From positions 53,645,535 to 53,709,534 of the forward strand of contig OW388300.1 of assembly GCA_936450465.1 (NCBI GenBank): 64,000 bases of DNA, written 5' to 3'. Below the pieces are notes generated by a model. The model was not told the origin of the DNA and did no database searches. It saw only the letters and a program-made list of their open reading frames with translations. This DNA comes from Gibbula magus. Its lineage: Eukaryota; Mollusca; Gastropoda; Trochida; Trochidae. Within the stretch, counting starts at the first letter, position 1, and each line of letters begins with the position of its first letter. Made by a program: the position numbers and the translations under genes. Below are positions 10,297 through 25,200 of this stretch, piece after piece.

Positions 10297-12988
10297 GTCC
10301 ATTAGGACAACAGATACGTAGATATTCACACTATGTCTCTGTGCTTCACGTAGGGGTTTATTGGAGAGGCACAGTTAATATTCCATACATCTAGCTTATC
10401 TATTCACACCTAGATTTCATCAACGGTTTTGATTATACCATCTCTGATACCAGACTCCAGATATGTGACCACACATGTAGACATACACGTACTTTGTTGC
10501 AAAGACATGTACACAAATAAATATACATCATATGCCCGTACACACAAGTTCATATCTGCGTACACAAAAGTACACGCACGTGCGCTTACATACACACATA
10601 TATCCATGCACACACATACGTATGGATATAAACATATACCGGTATCGACATATTCATTGTACAAGCATAAAACATGATTTTATATATTGAATGAGAGCGT
10701 GATAGCCTTCTCGCCAACAGTTATTTAACCTTAACGCGGACAATTAAACGATCGGCTTCATCATAGCAATGTCTTACGTACGTTTCTTACATACGTTTCT
10801 AATAAGTTAAGATCTATCTGCAAGGTAGAAAGGGACAAACGTTCGCCGTGGTTTGGTAACTCCTCCACGATTAGTGGAAGGAACTAATGTTTTGATACGG
10901 TTTGTAGCAAGGGCAGCTGCTTTCTACGATGTGGTCTCATTTGAACAAAGGATCTATTCTGAGAAACCAAACAAGGGAAAGAACAACTAGGATAGCTATC
11001 AATGAAGGTGTTTACTAGATGTGCGAGTGTACTGACAGAACATGATGCCGGGGATACGCAAGGGTATCTTGTCAACCCTATTCTTGTCTACCCGCTAGAT
11101 TGCTTTCTGTTAGTGGTGAGGTATAGGACGTGAGCTCTCTGTACAAACAATCACTGTCGTCCCTCTTAACCCATCCTCCTCACCCCTCACTCAATCTCTC
11201 CGTCTCTCTGCCCCCCCGCACGCACCTCATCGGTGTAGACAGTGGGTGGCAGGACTGCAGACTGCTATACACTTACTTGTTACATGATCCAGGGTCCATC
11301 CCAGAGTTAAGACACTTTCCTGTCCAGATCGAGTCGCACCGCCTCGCAACAATAGCCGTTCTCAGAGGGTACCCCTCTCCCCGCTACCATATTCATAAAG
11401 CTGGCAGATTGTAGTACTCCTTGTAATTACACTCAATCTTTCAGCCATCTGTCAACACCAACATCCACACGCTTTGCTATGAGGCGCAAACTGGACACTT
11501 ATTATTTCAACTGATCCCTGGGCAGATTCCCTCATTAACGGAATTAAAATTCTTCAAAAATCAATCGCTGCCCAAGTTGTGTGGGTAGGAGGCAGTTGTT
11601 TACTTGACGGTAAGGTCCAGAGTGAGGCCCGGGCGCTGACATGTATAGCTTCTCTTCTCCCCGCTAGCTCCGACCCATGTTGCAATTGTTAAAATCTATC
11701 TGATATTAAAGAGAGAACAGCCAGCCCAAGATGAAAAAGAAAACTACTGTGCTACTGTGAAACCGATGGGCGCGTTTTGTTGGGAGCGGCCGGAGAGCAG
11801 CTACTCAACTCGGGAGACTGGGTCTTGATGCAGAAGCGCAATGAGGCGGGATGGCCGACTCGGACTGGTGATATCCAGCGACCATTTCAAACAAACATTG
11901 ATACGGTACGAATTGTACATTAACACAGTATCATAGTCAACTTATATCTTTTATCTTGACCGCCCTGTGATAATATATTTCAATTTGGATATTTTTCTAG
12001 TGGCATTGCGGGCTTCCCCCGTGCTTTAAATACCATCCACTGTGAAATATTAGAGGCGTTAAACCAAACACAACCACTACCATCACATTATATTCAAGAT
12101 GAACACGACTTCAGAACAAAATTGTATTGAAAACAAAAGTGAAACTTTTCCAGAGCAAGATTGAGGAGGACGCTTTCAGACTCTGTTCTCCACTAACCCA
12201 AGGTACTACGCCACGCTGTTCTTATCCTGAACTCATAGAACAACTATCGTCTTCGTCAATATGTGGACATGTATCGTAAGTATCCGAGAAAACTTGTCCC
12301 CATTGAACACAATAAAACTAAGTCCAAAAAGGGACGTTTCCATGGAAACGACAAACAATTTAAATCTCAGAAAATTGAAAATTGCCTGTGCGTGATCGGA
12401 AGAACATGGTTAACAACTGTAAAAAGTTTGGTTGATGTACCTTTGACGGTTTTTGAGAAAATTGACCGGACGGGGGTATAATAACTCATGTATCGAATGG
12501 TGAACTCGAGGCATCCTGGTGACATACAACAACCGTCCACTCAACAAATGTTTTGAAAGGTTTAACATAAGATTATGGATACAAAGTAGATTACGGACTC
12601 GTTATGTATGTATACACTTGCATAAATGATTCACTTTAGTCACAGCTCTGAGTGAATTGATCTTACAAAACTTGTGAGTATCAGGTTAGTAGTAACCTGT
12701 TTACGAATGAAATGAATGTTCTTATTCTAATCAGAAATCATTAACATATTAAAGGCGGTCAAGTGTAAAGCTAAGTGTGGGAGCTGCATACTGACGCGAG
12801 GGACTGGCCGGGGCAATATAAGCTACAGTGAGTCGGGGCTAGGTATGACCTCATTGGCTCCTAATAAATAAACAAGAAAGAAGTGAGTCCGACAGTTTGT
12901 TTCCATCAATTAATAATTCGGTCAGTAGTGCTTGAGGCAAGGGTCGACTGACACCTACACTTGTTCTTCCCCTCTCCACTCCTCCCAT
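10294..12988. other. Non-coding region with GC-richer unique blocks
   Basis: CA/TA-rich simple sequence lies at about 10440-10640. Blocks at about 11500-11890 and 12770-12960 are less AT-rich than their surroundings and non-repetitive, and carry homeodomain- and forkhead-like words (AATTAATAATTC, AATAAATAAACA). They could be regulatory, but nothing in the sequence proves it. No coding exon found. Confidence 0.4.
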
Positions 12989-13010
12989 CCCCCCCCCCCC
13001 CCCCCCCCCC
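12989..13010. repeat. Poly(C) tract
   Basis: A run of about 22 C residues. Length is likely unreliable in any assembly. Confidence 0.95.
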
Positions 13011-15210
13011 TCAACACAAGCCCTACCCCCTCCTTTCTCTCACAAACATCAGTCAGAGAAGTGGATAGATACCAAATCCTTCTAAGAAATTAACCTCATG
13101 TTTGCCTTTTATTTGAACCCTTTTTCAGAATTGGGCCTAGGCTATTATATCAGTCTCGATATAAATATACAGGCAAGTAATGTGGCTGAATAACTTCTCT
13201 TTGATATGTGGACATAATGCTTTCTCTCTTGTATAAAGTTATCGGTACACAGAAAAGGTGGGAAATTATTTCTCTCGTGTATACATATATATATATATAT
13301 CAATTAAAGGCAAGTGGATGTATGATTGTTCCCATGTATACAGCTATCAGTTTAGAGGCAAGTGAATAAACTGACGGGCAAAAGCAAGTTTTCACTTAAG
13401 TTTATTTCGATTAATTCAATATTTAAAAGAAATCAGATGTATTTGACTATGACACGATACAATAATACTTATTTGCAGTAGTTTGAATGACTTTTGTTGG
13501 TGACTGAGGTTAAATTTTAGTTCAAATATCTTTTTGTAATGAAGACAGGGTTAAGAATGAAATTTTCACCAACATGACCCCTGCCCTGTTTAAAATGTTT
13601 TAAATGTGTGCAGAATCAGGCACATTTATTTATTTTCACATAGGACATGTCTTAAATGTCGATGAACAGTTGTGTATCATCAACAATAATTTAAAAACAA
13701 ACTTAAACTTAAAATTTCATTTTTAAAAAAATAATTTAAAAACATGTAGAAGTATTCTTTGACTGCTAACTAAACACCTGTACTTATCAGTTTTGGATTG
13801 TGACATCGAAAACTTGAGATATTTGCAATTGAAAATCATACATATGATAAAATCAACGGAGGTGAGTACTTTCTTTTGCCCGGTAGTTTATATTATATCT
13901 CTCTTCCATACATATATCAATACATAGGCGGGCGTATGGTGGCTCTGTTTATACAGATTATACATATATATAGTTAGGAATTAATAAGTAACACCTTTTT
14001 TTACAGCAAAATCAATCTAATGAGAAAGAAGACAACGTGTCAGGTAAACAATTGATGATGTTAGGTAGAACAATCCTGTAGCAGTGTTGACACGAAACTT
14101 AATACAACGAACGGTTATACAAGTGTCTTTAGATAATGGCTCTTACAATAGCTTGGTATTTTGGATTCAAAATCCATGTTCCCTTATAATGGAAAATGAA
14201 AGTTAATATTTGTTGATGTATTGTTAGGAGGATCATTCTTTCAAGTGAAGTGATGACACTAACCGATTTTTTAACCAAGGTCACTCGTAAAAGCAGTATG
14301 AACCTTCAAACTCACACAATCATGAAAACGGTAAAATTCAATAAAATTTCCTTAATGAACATATGCTGTCTTCGTTAACACTATTTGCATATCTAAAGCG
14401 AGAAGAACTCAAATAACCGAAAATATATTCACAGATGGTATGGTTGTAGGCTTTTCCTCAGTTATTCGGTTCCAAAAAGGTCTGAAAGTTTAATGTCTGG
14501 CTAGCTTCTTATTATGCATGATAAAAAAAAACATTTTGTGTATGAATGTCAACTTGCTATTACAAATAATGTTTAAAAAAATTTTAATTTTAACTTTGTA
14601 GTGTAGTTTATCTCCTAGGACAAGAGTTATGTTTGGTAAAAATTCAGAACCATGACATTTTTCCTCATATCTTCATAACTTTTGCATATGGTGGACTTTT
14701 ATTTGAATGAATAGGTCAATAAATAAGCAATGGTTATGTCTGGGGTTATAAAATCATTCAACTTATCCTAACATTCCCAGAACACCGTATTTAATATTAC
14801 AAACAATGGTGTTGCTTATTTAATAAGTGTATACAGACGATGAAAAAACATTATATTAATACACTGACAATATCCTACACACAAGTCGATCTACCCGATC
14901 TCTTCTTTATATAGGCTGGAGAATACTATGTAGTGGATAGAACTTTCTTTTCCTCTAACAGACAGAACAAGCATTGGAAGAACATATACGTCAGTATAGA
15001 CGCAAATGGATAGGCTTTATCTTCTATTTGCAGACGGAAACTGATTGGGAAGCAGATAAAACCGATCTCTCAAGCAGACATTACTTGTTGTGTACAGACG
15101 CTCCTGAACAAGTGGAAGGGGCAACAACACTAATACTGAACTCGCTCATAACTGACAAAGTTCTCCTCCTACTCAGCATATAGACATCTTGTGTGTGCCC
15201 TTTTGGAAGG
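13011..15210. other. AT-rich non-coding stretch
   Basis: Contains a short (AT)n at about 13285-13300. A 69-residue open frame at 14974-15183 follows an acceptor-like CTCTAACAG, but I recognise no domain and no donor, so I do not call an exon. Confidence 0.45.
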
Positions 15211-15288
15211 GGGGGGGGGGCATCAATGGAAAAGGGGTTCCAATTTGTTTTCCCCATACCCGCCCAAGCAAAAAAAATTGAAAGGGGG

Positions 15289-15320
<32 letters not shown>
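15211..15320. repeat. Poly(G) tracts
   Basis: A G10 run at 15211-15220 and a longer, nearly pure G run at about 15284-15320. Candidate G-quadruplex-forming DNA on the plus strand. Confidence 0.95.
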
Positions 15321-15479
15321 TCGCCACTTAGCTGTTTTGTGCACCAAGTCGCCATGCTTTGTATGAAAGTCAAGCCAATGTTGACCGTTGATTGCCTTGG
15401 AAAAGAGGTCTTAGGTGATATTTTGAATGAGTCACAGATCACATGTCTGAGTCAGTGACCGCGGACTTGCGGATTTTTA

Positions 15480-15551
15480 ATCTCTGAGACATTATAGATA
15501 TGATAGAAATGTTCTGTAATATACATTAAAATACAAGTGATTGATAAAGGA

Positions 15552-15608
<57 letters not shown>

Positions 15609-15766
15609 TTGATTGATAGAAGTTTTCTATATGTATACTTTAGTATACAAATGACTGATAGAGGTTTTCTGTGTATGCATTCGTATACAAGTGATTGATT
15701 GAGGTTTTCTGTGTACCCAGTATATACGTATACATTAGTATACACGTGATTGACATAATTTTTCTA

Positions 15767-15846
<80 letters not shown>

Positions 15847-16130
15847 TAGTATACAAATGGTTGATAGAAGTTTTCTATATATATACTTCGGTATACAAGT
15901 TTTTGATAGAGGTTTTCTGTGTATACACTTTAGGTACAAGTGATTGATATAGGTTTTCTGCAAATAGACATTAGAATACATGTGACTGATAGAAGTTTTC
16001 TGCATATTTACATTAGTATACACTTGATAAACAGAGGTTGTCGGTGTATATACATTAGGATACAGGTTATATATATATATATATATTAGTATACAAGTGA
16101 TCGACAGAGGTTAGTATACAGTTACTAACA
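15480..16130. repeat. Degenerate ~60-bp tandem repeat interleaved with (AT)n blocks
   Basis: Loose units share ATTAGTATACAAGTGATTGA and TAGAGGTTTTCTGTGTAT. Pure (AT)n expansions occur at about 15556-15605, 15766-15842 and 16069-16085, at equivalent places within units, so the microsatellites probably grew from a TATATA word in the repeat itself. The 127-residue minus-strand frame is repeat-derived. Confidence 0.85.
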
Positions 16131-16598
16131 ATTGGAATACAACTTAACACACATAAGAATACAATCAATTTAGAAAACTCTTATAAAAGTCAAGCAGTTG
16201 AGTAGAGTCTTCCTATTTAGCAAAACATAACGTTCCTACTTCCTACCCATACAAATGGAACGCAAGCATATTTCCTGCATGCAGAAATGCGAATACAATG
16301 AGCTGGAGACCCGCGATGAATACGGATGAGAGAGGAGGGAGGCGGGGGTAAACAGTGTTTGTGTGTGATATATATAATATATCTACCTACATGTCTGCTT
16401 CCCCCATTCCCTCGTCAAACTATAAGCCATGTTATGAAAAATGATACTGCTAGTTGGCCTGTGTACACAGGGTTTGAAACAAGAAGCCCGATGTTCACAG
16501 TGCCGTACAGAACAACACGGCGCTGTCTGGGTGCCGGGCCGCGGTGGGGTGTCCTGTGAGGGTGGGGAAGGGTCAGAGCGGAGGTGACGTGTGCCTAC

Positions 16599-16703
16599 CT
16601 TGAGACTCGGACCGGTGTACATGGTCGTGTGGACACTCCATTCAGACAGCAGGGTGATGGAGAAGCTAGAACTATATCTTTCTCGTAGCTGGATCTTCAC
16701 GCC
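16599..16703 (-). CDS. Possible orphan coding exon, 35 codons, function unknown
   Basis: On the minus strand an AG at 16705-16704 is followed by 35 sense codons, starting GVKIQLRERYSSSFS and ending MYTGPSLK. They close exactly at a CAAG/GTAGGC donor (exon end 16599). Both ends are phase 0. Codon composition is GC-richer than the flanks, and the peptide looks like an extracellular beta-rich segment, but I cannot assign a family. Against it, the acceptor has a poor pyrimidine tract and no neighbouring exon was found. It lies on the same strand as the activin-like gene but about 13.6 kb upstream of its start codon, so there is no sign the two are linked. Confidence 0.25.
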
Positions 16704-17066
16704 CTAAATTCACATGAGTGTCATTGACATGTGACCTTTGACATAACCTTTGACCTTAGTGAGGCTCTAAACCGGATCCCACGAACACAGACATTACTTG
16801 ATGATAAGTCTATGTATACAACTCCACAGTACATCCGTACAGATAAAGCCATTGTTTGTAGAAATTTGGATTTAAAGTGTGCATGTGGAATGTTGATTGT
16901 TCCGAGATATGTACAATGTAAAAATAGCTAGTGAGTAAACCCACCAGTCCGTTATAATTAACTAAGTAGAAATGTCCGTGATTAGATCACAATGTCAATT
17001 GGCGCTCACGAGTAAGATCTAACAGTCGACTGTGCATATACATGGTAGACAGTGATAAAGCGAAGT

Positions 17067-17297
17067 GATTTGGGGTTTAACGCCGATTTTAAGAGCATTT
17101 CACTTATATCACGGCTGCTAGTATTACAGCAGGGAGAAAGCCCGCAACACCAGTGTGGTTATGCGTTGCGGTGGAACCTGCGAGCATCGGCTGGAACCAG
17201 CGAACCATAGGTGGTACTGCGCTGGCATTCAGTGTATCATTGCAACAAAACCTCACTGCATATAGGACGGTCCCTAAAGCAGACAAAGTTGCCGAAA
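17067..17297 (-). mobile_element. Headless SINE fragment, same family as 9303-9612
   Basis: It matches the body of the 9.3-kb SINE from GGGGTTTAACGCCG through TGCGAGCATCGGCTGGAAC to AGACAAAGTTGCCGA. It stops where the tRNA-like head of the other copy begins, so it lacks A and B boxes. This fits a 5'-truncated insertion (minus orientation). No clear target duplication was seen. Confidence 0.8.
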
Positions 17298-19250
17298 ACT
17301 TCCAACATATTAACATCAAAACTTATTCAGTTATGGTCATGAACTTTTTCGAATATAGACATCAGTATGTCCACCCAGAATTCATTATCTGACCGACGGA
17401 TGCCGAGTTTCATTTATACTGATTAAACAATAAAGAATAACATCAAGTCAAAATCGATCAATGTGTCAGTAATAATCATGTGAATATACCTTTTAAATAC
17501 ATAAAATAATAAATAAATGAATAAATAAATACATACATACATACATACATACATAAAATAGTATAGAATAAACACTAGAAAAAGAAAAACTTTAGCACAT
17601 CCTGTAGGAATTCAAAGCATGCACTCGAAGTTGAAAGGATTCTAACTCCTATATTCTGAAGGCAATCTCTTCAGTGTTTACACCTACATATGGGTCAATC
17701 TGTCAAGCACAACATGTTTATGTTAGAAAATGTTTAGGTCCTAAATAGTACATTGTGCCGGGGTCTCCAAATTTGCATGTCTAATGTAACGTGAACCTTT
17801 TGTGAATGAAGATGTAGCTGAACACCAGGAATCAAGTGGAGATGAACGGCAGATGTCAACCCTCAGACAATTGGAAATACTGATTTATACGTTGAGATTG
17901 GCAAACTGTAACGCATTATGCAGGACATTGAATAATTAATGTCTACGTATAGCTAAAATGGTTGGCAACAACGTATATATGAAGATATAATACAAATTAC
18001 CCTTATTTATTTATTCGTATATTACCGCTGAAGAAACCACTTTCACGGGACAAATGTATCTTGATTCTCGATCATTCATATCACATTTGCTATAAAAACG
18101 TATTGATATTAAAATAATATTACAAGGATCCAATGTCCAAATCACTCGAAAATAGAAATCAAAGACCTAAATCTGGTTTATTTAAATGCCAAACATTTTT
18201 TGCCAAAAAAAACACTTTGAAAAAGCGATTGAAACAGCCCAGTGTACTTGAGAACAGCCTATACATCCCATAAGAGTTAAGTTATATATCCTGATAAAGA
18301 CTGTTACGAGTACTCTAGATCTAAGACTAACTTTTAAAAAGGTTTTAATTATATAGCGTAGCAGATGCCGTCGGTTTCCAGTCCTTCTCCCCTCTTTGGC
18401 ACCGGGCTATCCAAACCTTTCGCTGCGTTTCATCCGTCTTATCACTTGAAAATTAAAAAAACAACTTTCTTCCAGGTTTTGATGAATTACTGCGCCCAAA
18501 GCTACACCATATACCATATCAAGTTAGAAACTGTCTCCAATTCTACGGACTCAATCAATTCTTCCTCTACACTAGTATTTTCCCAATCACTGTGGCGGGA
18601 CATAGAGCATCTCTGACGTCACATCCCAACCCCGCCTAAACCTCCCGAGGTAATATGCGTATCGCCGCAGGCACCAGTCGGCGCGATTCTTTTGTCCCGT
18701 AATTAGTAATTAAACACGGCTTTCCATATTATTTTCGGGGGAATATGTTTTTAAAAGTATATTTTATTATAACAGAATATAAATGTTTATACATATTCTC
18801 CTTTAAAGGCGTTCTTTGATTTTCAGATAAAATATATTGTTCTTTGTGTCGCACACTTTTTGTTGATGATGGAAGTTCTTCAATAATACATGGGGTCGAA
18901 GGTCATTGCGGAAGTATTGAAGACCTACAGGTAATTAAACTGAAATATGAACATCAACCTGAGACATCAATAACATCATTTGCAATATGTTATAAGCGAT
19001 GTGGCCTTACAGAATGCATTAACGTGCTGCAGAAACAGACAACAATGAGAAAATATCATCTGTATCTATCTATAAATTGTTACAGGAAACAACAAACTAG
19101 GTGAATTAGCTGAACATAAATTACAGCACTTTAGTCAGATTGGGTGGAATTACGGGATTAACGTTATAGGAGGCTGTAAGGGGGGCTTAGGGGGACGAAT
19201 TTAGAAATATCATCACCCCGAGAAGTTAATGTCAAACCAGCTTCACGTCA
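17298..19250. other. Unique non-coding stretch
   Basis: Contains AATA/CATA simple sequence at about 17505-17556 and the GC-rich patch described separately. Otherwise AT-rich, with no recognised gene. An 83-residue frame at 18365-18616 (starting MPSVSSPSPLFGTG) is unassigned. Confidence 0.45.
18590..18725. promoter_or_regulatory. GC-rich patch with CRE site, possible regulatory element
   Basis: Within AT-rich DNA a short block contains a perfect CRE palindrome TGACGTCA (about 18615), GGCGGGA and CCCCGCC words, a CGCCGCAG segment, and just beyond them ATTAGTAATTAAAC (homeodomain-type core sites). The clustering suggests a promoter or enhancer, but no transcript start or adjacent gene confirms it. 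Confidence 0.25.
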
Positions 19251-22200
19251 AGCTATAGTACACAGAAGCAGGAGAATATCATGTCATATTTATAATACAT
19301 AGAAGCATAAGAATATCATGTCATATGTATAGTAAATAGAAGCATGAGAATATCATGTCATATTTATAGTAAAAAGAAGCATGAGAATATCATGTAATAA
19401 TTATAGTACATAGAAGCATGAGAATATCATGTCATATTTATAGTACATAGAAGTATGAGAATATCATGTCATATTTATAGTAAACAGAAGCATGAGAATA
19501 CAATGTCATATTTATAGTACAAAGAAGCATGAGAATATCGTGTCATATTTATAGTACATAGAATCATGAGAATATCATGTCATATTTATAGTACATAGAA
19601 GCATGAGAATATTGTGTCATATTTATAGTACATAGAAGCTTGAGGATATCGGGTCATATTTATAGTACAAAGAAGCATGAGAATATCATGTCATACTTAT
19701 AGTAAACAGAAGCATGAGAATATCATGTCATATTTATAGTACAAAGAAGCATGAGAATATTGTGTCATATTTATAGTCAACAGAAGCATGAGAATATCAT
19801 GTCATATTTATATTACAAGAAGCATGAGACTATCGTGTCGTATTTATAGTACATATAAGCTTGAGGATATCGGGTCATATTTATAGTACATAGAAGCAGG
19901 AGAATATCTTGTCATATTTATAGTAGTAGTAGCATGAGAATATCGTGTCATATTTATAGTACTAGTAGCATGAGAATATCGTGTCATATTTATAGTACAA
20001 AGAATCATGAGAATATCATGTCATATTTATAGTACTAGAAACATGAGAATGTCGTGTCATATTTATAGTAAACAGAAGCATGAGAATATCATGTCATATT
20101 TATAGTAAACAGAAGCATGAGAATACCATGTCATAATTATAGTACTAGAAGCATGAGAATATCGTTTCATATTTATAATACATAGAAGCTTGAGGATATC
20201 GGGTCATATTTATAGTACATAGAAGCAGGAGAATATCTTGTCATATTTATAGTAGTAGAAGCATGAGAATATCGTGTCATATTTATAGTACTAGTAGCAT
20301 GAGAATATCGTGTCATATTTATAGTAGATAGAATCATGAGAATATCGTTTCATATTTATAGTACATAGAATCATGAGAATATCGTTTCATATTTATAGTA
20401 CATAGAAGCTTGAGGATATCGGGTCATATTTATAGTACATAGAAGCAGGAGAATATTTTGTCATATTTATAGTAGTAGTAGCATGAGAATATCGTGTCAT
20501 ATTTATAGTACTAGTAGCATGAGAATATCGTGTCATATTTATAGTACATAGAAGCAGGAGAATATCTTGTCATATTTATAGTAGTAGTAGCATGAAAATA
20601 TCGTGTCATATTTATAGTACTAGTAGCATGAGAATATCGTGTCATATTTATAGTAAACAGAAGCATGAGAATATAATGTCATATTTATAGTTATAGAAGC
20701 ATGAGAATATCATGTCATACTTATAGTAAACAGAAGCATGAGAATATCATGTCATATTTATAGTAAACAGAAGCATGAGAATATCATGTCATATTTATAG
20801 TACATAGAAGAATGATAATATATTGTCATATTAATAGTACTATAATCATGAGAATATCATGTCATAATTATAGTACATAGAAGCATGAAAATATCAAGTC
20901 ATATTTATAGTACTAGAAGCATGAGAATATCAAGTCATATTTATAGTACTAGAAGCATGAGAATATCATTTCATATTTATAGTACAAAGAAGTATGAGAA
21001 TATCATGTCATATTTATAGTACTAGAATCCTGAGAATATCATGTCATAATTATAGTTATAGAAGCATGAGAATATAATGTCATATTTATAGTTATAGAAG
21101 CATGAGAATATCATGTCATAATTATAATACTAGAAGCATGAGAATATCATGTCATAACTATAGTACATAGAAGCATGAGAATATCATGTCATATTTATAG
21201 TACTAGAAGCATGAGAATATCATGTCATATTTATAGTACATAGAAGCATTAGAATATCATGTCATATTTATAGTACATAGAAGCATGAGAATATCAAGTC
21301 ATATTTATAGTACAAAGAAGTATGAGAATATCATGTCATATTTGTAGTACTAGAATCCTGAGAATATCATGTCATAAGTATAGTGCAAAGAAGCTTGAGA
21401 ATATCATGTCATATTTATAGTTATAGAAGCATGAGAATATCATGTCATATTTATAGTAAACAGAAGCATGAGAATATCATGTCATATTTATAGTAAACAG
21501 AAGCATGAGAATATCATGTCATATGTATAGTACATAGAAGCATGAGAATATCGTGTCATATTTATAGTACATAGAAGCTTGAGGATATCGGGTCATATTT
21601 ATAGTACAAGAAGCATGAGAATATCATGTCATATTTAAAGTACATAGAAGCATGAGTATATAGTGACATATTTATAGTACTAGAAGCATGAGAATATTGG
21701 GTCATATTTATAGTAAACAGAAGCATGAGAATATCAAGTCATATTTATAGTACAAAGAAGTATGAGAATATCATGTCATATTTATAGTACTAGAATCCTG
21801 AGAATATCATGTCATAATTATAGTGCAAAGAAGCATGAGAATATCATGTCATATTTATAGTTATAGAAGCATGAGAATATCATGTCATATTTATAGTAAA
21901 CAGAAGCATGAGAATATCATGTCATATGTATAGTAAACAGAAGCATGAGAATATCATGTCATATTTATAGTACATAGAAGCATGAGAATATTGTGTCATA
22001 TTTATAGTACATAGAAGCATGAGAATATCATGTCATATTTATAGTACATAGAAGCATGAGTATATAGTGTCATATTTATAGTAAACAGAAGCATGAGAAT
22101 ATCATGTCATATTTATAGTACATAGAAGCATGAGTATATAGTGTCATATTTATAGTAAACAGAAGCATGAGAATATCATGTCATATTTAGAGTACAAAGA

Positions 22201-25200
22201 AGCATGAGAATATTGTGTCATATTTAAAGTAAACAGAAGCATGAGAATATCATGTCATATTTATAGTACATAGAAGCTTGAGGATATCGGGTCATATTTA
22301 TAGTACAAAGAAGCATGAGAATATTGTGTCATATTTATAGTAAACAGAAGCATGAGAATATCAAGTCATATTTATAGTACAAAGAAGTATGAGAATATCA
22401 TGTCATATTTATAGTACTAGAATCCTTAGAAGATCATGTCATAATTATAGTGCAAAGAAGCATGAGAATATCATGTCATATTTATAGTTATAGAAGCATG
22501 AGAATATCATGTCATATTTATAGTAAACAGAAGCATGAGAATATCATGTCATATGTATAGTAAACAGAAGCATGAGAATATCATGTCATATTTATAGTAC
22601 ATAGAAGCATGAGAATATTGTGTCATATTTATAGTACATAGAAGCATGAGAATATCATGTCATATTTATAGTACATAGAAGCATGAGTATATAGTGTCAT
22701 ATTTATAGTAAACAGAAGCATGAGAATATCATGTCATATTTATAGTACATAGAAGCATGAGTATATAGTGTCATATTTATAGTAAACAGAAGCATGAGAA
22801 TATCATGTCATATTTAGAGTACAAAGAAGCATGAGAATATTGTGTCATATTTATAGTAAACAGAAGCATGAGAATATCATGTCATATTTATATTACAAGA
22901 AGCATGAGAATATCGTGTCATATTTATAGTAAACAGAAGCATGAGAATATCATGTCATATTTATAGTAGTAGAAGCATGAGAATATCATGTCATATTTAT
23001 AGTACTAGAAGCATGAGAATATTGGGTCATATTTATAGTAAACAGAAGCATGAGAATATCATGTCATATTTATAGTGCTAGAAGCATGAGAATATTGTGT
23101 CATATTTATAGTAAACAGAAGCATGAGAATATCATGTCATATTTATATTACAAGAAGCATGAGAATATCGTGTCATATTTATAGTAAACAGAAGCATGAG
23201 AATATCATGTCATATTTATAGTACAAGAAGCATGAGAATATCATGTCATATTTATAGTACAAGAAGCATGAGAATATCATGTCATATTTATAGTACAAGA
23301 AGCATGAGAATATCATGTCATATTTAAAGTACATAGAAGCATGAGTATATAGTGACATATTTATAGTACTAGAAGCATGAGAATATTGGGTCATATTTAT
23401 AGTAAACAGAAGCATGAGAATATCATGTCATATTTATAGTACATAGAAGCATGAGAATATTGTGTCATATTTATAGTAAACAGAAGCATGAGAATATCAT
23501 GTCATATTTATAGTAGTAGAAGCATGAGAATATCATGTCATATTTATAGTACTAGAAGCATGAGAATATTGGGTCATATTTATAGTAAACAGAAGCATGA
23601 GAATATCATGTCATATTTATAGTACTAGAAGCATGAGAATATTGTGTCATATTTATAGTAAACAGAAGCATGAGAATATCATGTCATATTTATATTACAA
23701 GAAGCATGAGAATATCGTGTCATATTTATAGTAAACAGAAGCATGATAATATCATGTCATATTTATAGTACAAGAAGCATGAGAATATCATGTCATATTT
23801 AAAGTACATAGAAGCATGAGTATATAGTGACATATTTATAGTACAAAGAAGCATGAGAATATCATGTCATATTTATAGTACTAGAAGCATGAGAATATCA
23901 TGTCATATTTATAGTACATAGAAGCATGAGAATACCATGTCATATTTATAGTTCTAGAAGATGAGAATATTGTGTCATATTTATAGTACAAAGAAACATG
24001 AGAATATAATGTCATATGTATAGTACTTGAAGCATGAGAATGTCGTGTCATATTTATAGTAAACAGAAGCATGAGAATATCATGTCATATTTATAGTACA
24101 AGAAGCATGAGAATATCCTGTCATATTTAAAGTACATAGAAGCATGAGTATATAGTGACATATTTATAGTACTAGAAGCATGAGAATATTGGGTCATATT
24201 TATAGTAAACAGAAGCATGAGAATATCATGTCATATTTAAAGTACTAGAAGCATGAGAATATTGTGTCATATTTATAGTAAACAGAAGCATGAGAATATC
24301 ATGTCATATTTATAGTAGTAGAAGCATGAGAATATCATGTCATATTTATAGTACTAGAAGCATGAGAATATTGGGTCATATTGATAGTAAACAGAAGCAT
24401 GAGAATATCATGTCATATTTATAGTACTAGAAGCATGAGAATATTGTGTCATTTTTATAGTAAACAGAAGCATGAGAATATCATGTCATATTTATATTAC
24501 AAGAAGCATGAGAATATCGTGTCATATTTATAGTAAACAGAAGCATGAGAATATCATGTCATAATTATAGTACAAGAAGCATGAGAATACCATGTCATAT
24601 TTATAGTACATAGAAGCATGAGTATATAGTGACATATTTATTGTACAAAGAAGCATGAGAATATCATGTCATATTTATAGTACTAGAAGCATGAGAATAT
24701 CATGTCATATTTATAGTACATAGAAGCATGAGAATACCATGTCATATTTATAGTTCTAGAAGATGAGAATATTGTGTCATATTTATAGTACAAAGAAACA
24801 TGAGAATATAATGTCATATGTATAGTACTTGAAGCATGAGAATGTCGTGTCATGTTTATAGTACTAGAAGCATGAGAATATCATGTCATATTTATAGTAC
24901 ATAGAAGCATGAGAATACCATGTCATATTTATAGTTCTAGAAGATGAGAATATTGTGTCATATTTATAGTACAAAGAAACATGAGAATATAATGTCATAT
25001 GTATAGTACTTGAAGCATGAGAATGTCGTGTCATATTTATAGTAAACAGAAGCATGAGAATATCATGTCATATTTATAGTACTAGAAGCATGAGAATATT
25101 GTGTCATATTTATAGTAAACAGAAGCATGAGAATATCATGTCATATTTATAGTACAAGAAGCATGAGAATATCATGTCATATTTATAGTAGTAGAAGCAT

